Part shown: one piece after another, positions 42,701 to 50,900 of the stretch
Position numbering within the stretch: the first letter of the stretch is position 1
Layout: every line of letters begins with the position of its first letter
NCBI GenBank assembly: GCA_002189035.1
Contig: NEEC01000247.1
Span: 1 to 64,000 of the forward strand
Origin: Utricularia gibba
Lineage: Eukaryota; Streptophyta; Magnoliopsida; Lamiales; Lentibulariaceae
Direction: 5' to 3'
Length of the DNA stretch: 64,000 nucleotides
The notes under the pieces: generated by a model
Seen by the model: the letters and a program-made list of their open reading frames with translations, nothing else
What the model was told of the DNA's origin: nothing
The model's database searches: none
Position numbers and translations under genes: made by a program

Positions 42701-45323
42701 GACAAGCTTTTCCTTCAGAAACATGTAGGCAGCTGCCGAAAACCCAACGTTAATAAATGGATCACTTTTTTTGCCGGGCTACAAATGACTATGGGCCCGA
42801 GCCCGACCGACCTCCGGCCGATCCTGGTGCCCCTCGAGAGCGCCTCCTCAAATATAAAGCTTGTGGTTGGAAAACCATTTGGGGTGCTCATGACATCCTA
42901 ACTTCAATAAATGCATCACGATTTTCGTCGAATAGGACCCGATGGGCTCAGGAGTCGAACCGAACCTTGGGTCCGGATGAACTTCCCAACGAAAGCACCC
43001 ACCAAAAACGACAAGCTTTTCCTTCAGAAACCATGTAGGCAGCTGCCGAAAACCCAACGTTAATAAATGGATCACTTTTTTTCCCGGGCTACAAATGACT
43101 ATGGGCCGAGCCCGACCGACCTCCGGCCCGATCCTGGTGCCCCTCGAGAGCGCCTCCTCAAATATAAAGCTTGTGGATGAGAAAACCATTTGGGGTGCTC
43201 ATGACATCCTAACTTCAATAAATGCATCACGATTTTCGTCGAATAGGACCCGATTGGGCTCAGGAGTCGAACGAACCTTGGGTCCGGATGAACTTCCCAA
43301 CGAAAGCACCCACCCAAAAACGACAAGCTTTTCCTTCAGAAACAATGTAGGCAGCTGCCGAAAACCCAACGTTAATAAATGGATCACTTTTTTTGCCGGG
43401 CTACAAATGACTATGGGCCCGATTCGACGACCTCCGGCCCGATCCTAGTGCCCTCGAGAGCGCCTCCTCAAATAAAAAGTTGTGGTTGAAAACCATTTGG
43501 GGTGCTCATGACATCCTAACTTCAATAAATGCATCACGATTTTCGTCGAATAGGACCCGATTGGCTCAGGAGTCGAACCGAACCTTGGGTCCGGATGAAC
43601 TTCCCAACGAAAGCACCCACCAAAAACGACAAGCTTTTCCTTCAGAAACCATGTAGGCAGCTGCCGAAAACCCAACGTTAATAAATGGATCACTTTTTTT
43701 TCCCGGGCTACAAATGACTATGGCCCGAGCCCGACCCGACCTCCGGCCCGATCCTGTGCCCCTCGAGAGCGCCTCCTCAAATATAAAGCTTGTGGATGAG
43801 AAAACCATTTGGGGTGCTCATGACATCCTAACTTCAATAAATGCATCACGATTTTCGTCGAATAGGACCCGATTGGGCTCAGGAGTCGAACGAACCTTGG
43901 GTCCGGATGAACTTCCCAACGAAAGCACCCACCCAAAAACGACAAGCTTTTCCTTCAGAAAACATGTAGGCAGCTGCCGAAAACCCAACGTTAATAAATG
44001 GATCACTTTTTTTGCCGGGCTACAAATGACTATGGGCCCGACGACCGACCTCCGGCCGATCCTGGTGCCCCTCGAGAGCGCCTCCTCAAATAAAAAGCTT
44101 GTGGTTGAAAAACCATTTGGGGTGCTCATGACATCCTAACTTCAATAAATGCATCACGATTTTCGTCGAATAGGACCCGATTGGGCTCAGGAGTCGAACC
44201 GAACCTTGGGTCCGATGAACTTCCCAACGAAAGCACCCACCCAAAAACGACAAGCTTTTCCTTCAGAAACATGTAGGCAGCTGCCGAAAACCCAACGTTA
44301 ATAAATGGATCACTTTTTTTGCCGGGCTACAAATGACTATGGGCCCGAGCCCGACCCGACCTGCCCGATCCTGGTGCCCCTCGAGAGCGCCTCCTCAAAT
44401 AAGCTTGTGGATGAGAAAACCATTTGGGGTGCTCATGACATCCTAACTTCAATAAATGCATCACGATTTTCGTCGAATAGGACCCGATTGGGCTCAGGAG
44501 TCGAACGAACCTTGGGTCCGGATGAACTTCCCAACGAAAGCACCCACCAAAAACGACAAGCTTTTCCTTCAGAAACATGTAGGCAGCTGCCGAAAACCCA
44601 ACGTTAATAAATGGATCACTTTTTTTGCCGGGCTACAAATGACTATGGCCCGACGACCGACCTCCGGCCGATCCTAGTGCCCCTCGAGAGCGCCTCCTCA
44701 AATAAAGCTTGTGGGAAAACCATTTGGGTGCTCATGACATCCTAACTTCAATAAATGCATCACGATTTTCGTCGAATAGGACCCGATTGGGCTCAGGAGT
44801 CGAACCGAACCTTGGGTCCGGATGAACTTCCCAACGAAAGCACCCACCCAAAAACGACAAGCTTTTCCTTCAGAAACAATGTAGGCAGCTGCCGAAAACC
44901 CAACGTTAATAAATGGATCACTTTTTTTGCCGGGCTACAAATGACTATGGGCCCGAGCCCGACCCGACCTCCGGCCCGATCCTGGTGCCCCTCGAGAGCG
45001 CCTCCTCAAATATAAAGCTTGTGGATGAGAAAACCATTTGGGGTGCTCATGACATCCTAACTTCAATAAATGCATCACGATTTTCGTCGAATAGGACCCG
45101 ATTGGGCTCAGGAGTCGAACGAACCTTGGGTCCGGATGAACTTCCCAACGAAAGCACCCACCCAAAAACGACAAGCTTTTCCTTCAGAAACATGTAGGCA
45201 GCTGCCGAAAACCCAACGTTAATAAATGGATCACTTTTTTTGCCGGGCTACAAATGACTATGGGCCGACGACCTCCGGCCGATCCTAGTGCCCCTCGAGA
45301 GCGCCTCCTCAAAATAAAGTTGT

Positions 45324-45469
45324 CATTTGGGGTGCTCATGAAATGCATCACGAAATCGGGTATATACAAATGACTATGGGCCCGAGCCCGACCGACCTCC
45401 GGCCCGATCCTGGTGCCCCTCGAGAGCGCCTCCTCAAATAAAGCTTGTGGATGAGAAAACCATTTGGGG
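45324..45469 (+). repeat. Half-length chimeric unit (146 bp)
   Basis: This unit begins as an X half (CATTTGGGGTGCTCATG), loses about 16 bases before AAATGCATCACGA, then passes through a 12-base segment AATCGGGTATAT that is not in the monomer on this strand. It resumes in the Y half at ACAAATGACTATGGG and runs normally to the next monomer. The jump leaves X near position 46 and enters Y near position 61, which is close to the aligned position, so it looks like an exchange or deletion between the two half-units. The preceding monomer (45034-45323) is also short at 290 bp. Confidence 0.85.
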
Positions 45470-47650
45470 TGCTCATGACATCCTAACTTCAATAAATGCA
45501 TCACGATTTTCGTCGAATAGGACCCGATGGGCTCAGGAGTCGAACGAACCTTGGGTCCGGATGAACTTCCCAACGAAAGCACCCACCCAAAAACGACAAG
45601 CTTTTCCTTCAGAAACAATGTAGGCAGCTGCCGAAAACCCAACGTTAATAAATGGATCACTTTTTTTGCCGGGCTACAAATGACTATGGGCCCGAGCCCG
45701 ACCCGACCTCCGGCCCGATCCTGGTGCCCCTCGAGAGCGCCTCCTCAAATATAAAGCTTGTGGATGAGAAAACCATTTGGGGTGCTCATGACATCCTAAC
45801 TTCAATAAATGCATCACGATTTTCGTCGAATAGGACCGATTGGGCTCAGGAGTCGAACCGAACCTTGGTCGGATGAACTTCCCAACGAAAGCACCCACCC
45901 AAAAACGACAAGCTTTTCCTTCAGAAACCATGTAGGCAGCTGCCGAAAACCCAACGTTAATAAATGGATCACTTTTTTTGCCGGGCTACAAATGACTATG
46001 GGCCCGAGAGACCTCCGGCCCGATCCTAGTGCCCCTCGAGAGCGCCTCCTCAAATAAAAAGCTTGTGGTTGAGAAAACCATTTGGGGTGCTCATGACATC
46101 CTAACTTCAATAAATGCATCACGATTTTCGTCGAATAGGACCCGATTGGGCTCAGGAGTCGAACGAACCTTGGGTCCGGACGAACTTCCCAACGAAAGCA
46201 CCCACCCAAAAACGACAAGCTTTTCCTTCAGAAACCATGTAGGCAGCTGCCGAAAACCCAACGTTAATAAATGGATCACTTTTTTTGCCGGGCTACAAAT
46301 GACTATGGGCCCGAGCCCGACCCGACCTCCGGCCGATCCTGGTGCCCTCGAGAGCGCCTCCTCAAATAAAAGCTGTGGATGAGAAAACCATTTGGGGTGC
46401 TCATGACATCCTAACTTCAAAAAATGCATCACGATTTTCGTCGAATAGGACCCGATTGGGCTCAGGAGTCGAACCGAACCTTGGGTCCGGACGAACTTCC
46501 CAACGAAAGCACCCACCCAAAAACGACAAGCTTTTCCTTCAGAAACCATGTAGGCAGCTGCCGAAAACCCAACGTTAATAAATGGATCACTTTTTTTGCC
46601 GGGCTACAAATGACTATGGGCCCGACGACCTCCGCCCGATCCTAGTGCCCCTCGAGAGCGCCTCCTCAAATAAAAAGCTGTGGTTGAGAAAACCATTTGG
46701 GGTGCTCATGACATCCTAACTTCAATAAATGCATCACGATTTTCGTCGAATAGGACCCGATTGGGCTCAGGAGTCGAACCGAACCTTGGGTCCGGATGAA
46801 TCCAACGAAAGCACCCACCCAAAAACGACAAGCTTTTCCTTCAGAAACCATGTAGGCAGCTGCCGAAAACCCAACGTTAATAAATGGATCACTTTTTTTC
46901 CGGGCTACAAATGACTATGGGCCCGAGCCCGCCGACCTCCGGCCCGATCCTGGTGCCCCTCGAGAGCGCCTCCTCAAATATAAAGCTTGTGGATGAGAAA
47001 CCATTTGGGGTGCTCATGACATCCTAACTTCAATAAATGCATCACGATTTTCGTCGAATAGGACCCGATTGGGCTCAGGAGTCGAACGAACCTTGGGTCC
47101 GGATGAACTTCCCAACGAAAGCACCCACCCAAAAACGACAAGCTTTTCCTTCAAAACAATGTAGGCAGCTGCCGAAAACCCAACGTTAATAAATGGATCA
47201 CTTTTTTTGCCGGGCTACAAATGACTATGGGCCCGACGACGACCTCCGGCCGATCCTAGTGCCCCTCGAGAGCGCCTCCTCAATAAAAAGCTGTGGATGA
47301 GAAAACCATTTGGGGTGCTCATGACATCCTAACTTCAATAAATGCATCACGATTTTCGTCGAATAGGACCCGATTGGGCTCAGGAGTCGAACCGAACCTT
47401 GGGTCCGGATGAACTTCCCAACGAAAGCACCCACCCAAAAACGACAAGCTTTTCCTTCAGAAACAATGTAGGCAGCTGCCGAAAACCCAACGTTAATAAA
47501 TGGATCACTTTTTTTTGCCGGGCTACAAATGACTATGGGCCCGAGCCCGACCCGACCTCCGGCCGATCCTGGTGCCCCTCGAGAGCGCCTCCTCAAATAA
47601 AAGCTTGTGGATGAGAAAACCATTTGGGGTGCTCATGACATCCTAACTTC

Positions 47651-47672
47651 AATAAATGCATCACGATTTTCG
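47651..47672 (+). repeat. Conserved AATAAATG box of the X half
   Basis: The box reads AATAAATG, then C, ATCAC, GA, TTTT, C and G. It matches the Y-half box at 18 of 22 positions and lies 158 bases upstream of it. Its first part also resembles a polyadenylation-type AATAAA word, which is likely a coincidence of composition. In many copies right of 46.4 kb the TAA of the box is altered to give CAAAAAATGC. Confidence 0.7.
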
Positions 47673-47696
47673 TCGAATAGGACCCGATTGGGCTCA

Positions 47697-47707
47697 GGAG
47701 TCGAACC
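47697..47707 (-). promoter_or_regulatory. RNA polymerase III B-box-like word on the minus strand (weak)
   Basis: The reverse complement of GGAGTCGAACC is GGTTCGACTCC, which fits the known B-box consensus GWTCRANNC. It is present in copies with GTCGAACCG and weakened in those with GTCGAACAG or GTCGAACGA. I found no convincing A box 30-60 bases upstream on the minus strand, so an active type 2 promoter is doubtful. Confidence 0.25.
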
Positions 47708-47759
47708 GAACCTTGGGTCCGGATGAACTTCCCAACGAAAGCACCCACCCAAAAACGAC

Positions 47760-47765
47760 AAGCTT
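47760..47765. other. AAGCTT (HindIII) site in the X half
   Basis: Present in nearly every X half within GACAAGCTTTTCC. It aligns with the Y-half site 156 bases further on, and is one of the clearest shared landmarks of the two half-units. HindIII cleavage would give ladders of about 155 and 310 bp. Confidence 0.85.
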
Positions 47766-47784
47766 TTCCTTCAGAAACCATGTA

Positions 47785-47794
47785 GGCAGCTGCC
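47785..47794. other. 10-bp perfect palindrome GGCAGCTGCC
   Basis: This dyad is present in most Y halves and contains the E-box-like core CAGCTG. The X half has GGGGTGCTCATG at the same place, so the palindrome arose in, or was kept only by, Y. Many copies read GTAAGCAGCTGCC or GTAGCAGCTGCC, which weakens the outer pair only. No function can be assigned. Confidence 0.6.
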
Positions 47795-47808
47795 GAAAAC
47801 CCAACGTT

Positions 47809-47830
47809 AATAAATGGATCACTTTTTTTG
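47809..47830 (+). repeat. Conserved AATAAATG box of the Y half
   Basis: The box reads AATAAATG, then G, ATCAC, a T run and G. It is almost invariant along the window. The exceptions I noted lie near 8.49 kb, 36.3 kb, 36.6 kb, 40.57 kb (one base lost) and 57.71 kb (AATTAATGG). It is the least variable segment of the Y half. Confidence 0.7.
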
Positions 47831-47852
47831 CCGGGCTACAAATGACTATGGG

Positions 47853-47878
47853 CCCGAGCCCGACCCGACCTCCGGCCC
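47853..47878 (-). other. Potential G-quadruplex (minus strand) / i-motif (plus strand) tract
   Basis: The plus strand has four CCC tracts separated by 3, 2 and 9 bases, followed 10 bases later by CCCC. The minus strand therefore has four GGG tracts, with one loop longer than the usual 7-base limit. The tract occurs in class B, type a and type b Y halves; class A copies have GATTTCGACAAGACC there and lack it. Deletions of GAC, CC or CCG units are concentrated in this segment. Confidence 0.5.
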
Positions 47879-47911
47879 GATCCTGGTGCCCCTCGAGAGC
47901 GCCTCCTCAAA

Positions 47912-47917
47912 TATAAA
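47912..47917 (+). promoter_or_regulatory. TATA-like word in the Y half (weak)
   Basis: TATAAA lies within CTCAAATATAAAGCTTG at the end of class B type monomers. It has the composition of a plant TATA box, but no coding region or other promoter element accompanies it. It could at most support background satellite transcription from the plus strand. Confidence 0.2.
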
Positions 47918-47921
47918 GCTT
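47916..47921. other. AAGCTT (HindIII) site in the Y half
   Basis: Present in monomers ending TATAAAGCTTGTGG and absent from class A monomers, which end AAAAAGTATGTGG or AAAGTTGTGG, and from type a monomers ending AAATCTTGTGG. Its presence or absence is a simple marker of monomer class. Confidence 0.85.
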
Positions 47922-50900
47922 GTGGATGAGAAAACCATTTGGGGTGCTCATGACATCCTAACTTCAATAAATGCATCACGATTTTCGTCGAATAGGACCG
48001 ATTGGGCTCAGGAGTCGAACCGAACCTTGGGTCCGGATGAACTTCCCAACGAAAGCACCCACCCAAAAACGACAAGCTTTTCCTTCAGAAACCATGTAGG
48101 CAGCTGCCGAAAACCCAACGTTAATAAATGGATCACTTTTTTTGCCGGGCTACAAATGACTATGGGCCCGAGCCGACCCGACCTCCGGCCGATCCTAGTG
48201 CCCCTCGAGAGCGCCTCCTCAAATATAAAGCTTGTGGTGAGAAAACCATTTGGGGTGCTCATGACATCCTAACTTCAAAAAATGCATCACGATTTTCGTC
48301 GAATAGGACCCGATTGGGCTCAGGAGTCGAACCGAACCTTGGGTCCGGATGAACTTCCCAACGAAAGCACCCACCCAAAAACGACAAGCTTTTCCTTCAG
48401 AAACAATGTAGGCAGCTGCCGAAAACCCAACGTTAATAAATGGATCACTTTTTTTGCCGGGCTACAAATGACTATGGGCCCGAGCGACCCGACCTCCGGC
48501 CGATCCTAGTGCCCCTCGAGAGCGCCTCCTCAAATAAAGCTTGTGGTGAGAAAACCATTTGGGGTGCTCATGACATCCTAACTTCAATAAATGCATCACG
48601 ATTTTCGTCGAATAGGACCCGATTGGGCTCAGGAGTCGAACCGAACCTTGGGTCCGGATGAACTTCCCAAAAGCACCCACCCAAAAACGACAAGCTTTTC
48701 CTTCAGAAACCATGTAGGCAGCTGCCGAAAACCCAACGTTAATAAATGGATCACTTTTTTTGCCGGGCTACAAATGACTATGGGCCGAGCCCGACCGACC
48801 TCCGGCCCGATCCTGGTGCCCCTCGAGAGCGCCTCCTCAAATATAAAAGCTTGTGGATGAGAAAACCATTTGGGGTGCTCATGACATCCTAACTTCAATA
48901 AATGCATCACGATTTTCGTCGAATAGGACCCGATTGGGCTCAGGAGTCGAACCGAACCTTGGGTCCGGATGAACTTCCCAACGAAAGCACCCACCCAAAA
49001 ACGACAAGCTTTTCCTTCAGAAACAATGTAGGCAGCTGCCGAAAACCCAACGTTAATAAATGGATCACTTTTTTTGCCGGGCTACAAATGACTATGGGCC
49101 CGAGTTCGACCCGACCTCCGGCCGATCCTAGTGCCCCTCGAGCGCCTCCTCAAATAAAAAGCATGTGGTTGAGAAAACCATTTGGGGTGCTCATGACATC
49201 CTAACTTCAATAAATGCATCACGATTTTCGTCGAATAGGACCCGATTGGGCTCAGGAGTCGAACCGAACCTTGGGTCCGGATGAACTTCCCAACGAAAGC
49301 ACCCACCCAAAAACGACAAGCTTTTCCTTCAGAAACCATGTAGCAGCTGCCGAAAACCCAACGTTAATAAATGGATCACTTTTTTTTGCCGGGCTACAAA
49401 TGACTATGGGCCCGAGCCGACCTCCGGCCCGATCCTAGTGCCCCTCGAGAGCGCCTCCTCAATAAAAAGCTTGTGGATGAGAAAACCATTTGGGGTGCTC
49501 ATGACATCCTAACTTCAATAAATGCATCACGATTTTCGTCGAATAGGACCCGATTGGGCTCAGGAGTCGAACCGAACCTTGGGTCCGGATGAACTTCCCA
49601 ACGAAAGCACCCACCCAAAAACGACAAGCTTTTCCTTCAGAAACCATGTAGGCAGCTGCCGAAAACCCAACGTTAATAAATGGATCACTTTTTTTGCCGG
49701 GCTACAAATGACTATGGGCCCGAGCCCGACCCGACCTCCGGCCGATCCTGGTGCCCCTCGAGAGCGCCTCCTCAAATATAAAGCTTGTGGATGAGAAAAC
49801 CATTTGGGTGCTCATGACATCCTAACTTCAAAAAAATGCATCACGATTTTCGTCGAATAGGACCCGATTGGGCTCAGGAGTCGAACCGAACCTTGGGTCC
49901 GGATGAACTTCCCACGAAAGCACCCACCCAAAAACGACAAGCTTTTCCTTCAGAAACCATGTAGGCAGCTGCCGAAAACCCAACGTTAATAAATGGATCA
50001 CTTTTTTTGCCGGGCTACAAATGACTATGGGCCCGAGCGAAGACCTCCGCCCGATCCTAGTGCCCCTCGAGAGCGCCTCCTCAAATAAAAAGCTTGTGGT
50101 TGAGAAAACCATTTGGGGTGCTCATGACATCCTAACTTCAATAAATGCATCACGATTTTCGTCGAATAGGACCCGATTGGGCTCAGGAGTCGAACCGAAC
50201 CTTGGGTCCGGACGAACTTCCCAACAAAGCACCCACCCAAAAACGACAAGCTTTTCCTTCAGAAACCATGTAGGCAGCTGCCGAAAACCCAACGTTAATA
50301 AATGGATCACTTTTTTTGCCGGGCTACAAATGACTATGGGGCCGAGCCCGACCGACCTCCGGCCCGATCCTGGTGCCCCTCGAGAGCGCCTCCTCAAATA
50401 TAAAGCTTGTGGATGAGAAAACCATTTGGGGTGCTCATGACATCCTAACTTCAATAAATGCATCACGATTTTCGTCGAATAGGACCCGATTGGGCTCAGG
50501 AGTCGAACGAACCTTGGGTCCGGATGAACTTCCCAACGAAAGCACCCACCCAAAAACGACAAGCTTTTCCTTCAGAAACAATGTAGGCAGCTGCCGAAAA
50601 CCCAACGTTAATAAATGGATCACTTTTTTTGCCGGGCTACAAATGACTATGGGCCCGAGCCCGACCCGACCTCCGGCCGATCCTAGTGCCCCTCGAGAGC
50701 GCCTCCTCAAATAAAAAGCTGTGGTTGAGAAAACCATTTGGGGTGCTCATGACATCCTAACTTCAAAAAAATGCATCACGATTTTCGTCGAATAGGACCC
50801 GATTGGGCTCAGGAGTCGAACCGAACCTTGGGTCCGGACGAACTTCCCAACGAAGCACCCACCAAAAACGACAAGCTTTTCCTTCAGAAACCATGTAGGC

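Larger units (their letters stand above)
47620..47777 (+). repeat. X half-unit (158 bp) of the reference monomer
   Basis: Runs from CCATTTGGGG to CTTCAGAAA. It holds the AATAAATG box at X positions 32-53, the class-diagnostic CGT[C/T]GAATAGG and GGGC[T/G]CAGG sites, a GGAGTCGAACC word and an AAGCTT site at positions 141-146. Aligned with the following Y half, I count about 93 identical positions over about 158, with only a 2-base shift before AAGCTT. That is well above the 25-30% expected by chance, so the two halves are very likely paralogous copies of one ancestral unit. Confidence 0.85.
47620..47934 (+). repeat. Reference full-length monomer, 315 bp (X half + Y half)
   Basis: I use this copy as the reference because it lacks the small deletions seen in most others. 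It consists of a 158-bp X half followed by a 157-bp Y half. Its length is close to two nucleosomal repeats. Shorter copies (300-312 bp) can be explained as this form with bases missing from short runs, for example GGTCCGGATG to GGTCGGATG, CCACCCAAAAA to CCACCAAAAA, or loss of one GAC or CCC unit in the GC-rich stretch. The monomer start is arbitrary in a tandem array; I placed it at CCAT because both halves can begin with that word. Confidence 0.9.
47778..47934 (+). repeat. Y half-unit (157 bp) of the reference monomer
   Basis: Runs from CCATGTAGGCAGCTGCC to GATGAGAAAA. It carries the second AATAAATG box (positions 32-53), a T7 run, the C-tract-rich stretch, CTCGAGAGC and the second AAGCTT. 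Its most X-like blocks are positions 31-46 and 111-136 and the AAGCTT site. The variant AAACCATGTAAG found in class B and type b copies matches the X start (AAACCATTTG) better than the commoner AAACAATG, so CCAT may be the ancestral state of the half-unit start. Confidence 0.85.

Noticed and set aside
47760-47921. Inverted repeat ACAAGCTTT / AAAGCTTGT within the monomer
   Set aside because: The two words sit at the aligned AAGCTT site of the X and Y halves. The apparent inversion follows from the palindromic site plus two flanking bases, not from a hairpin of its own.
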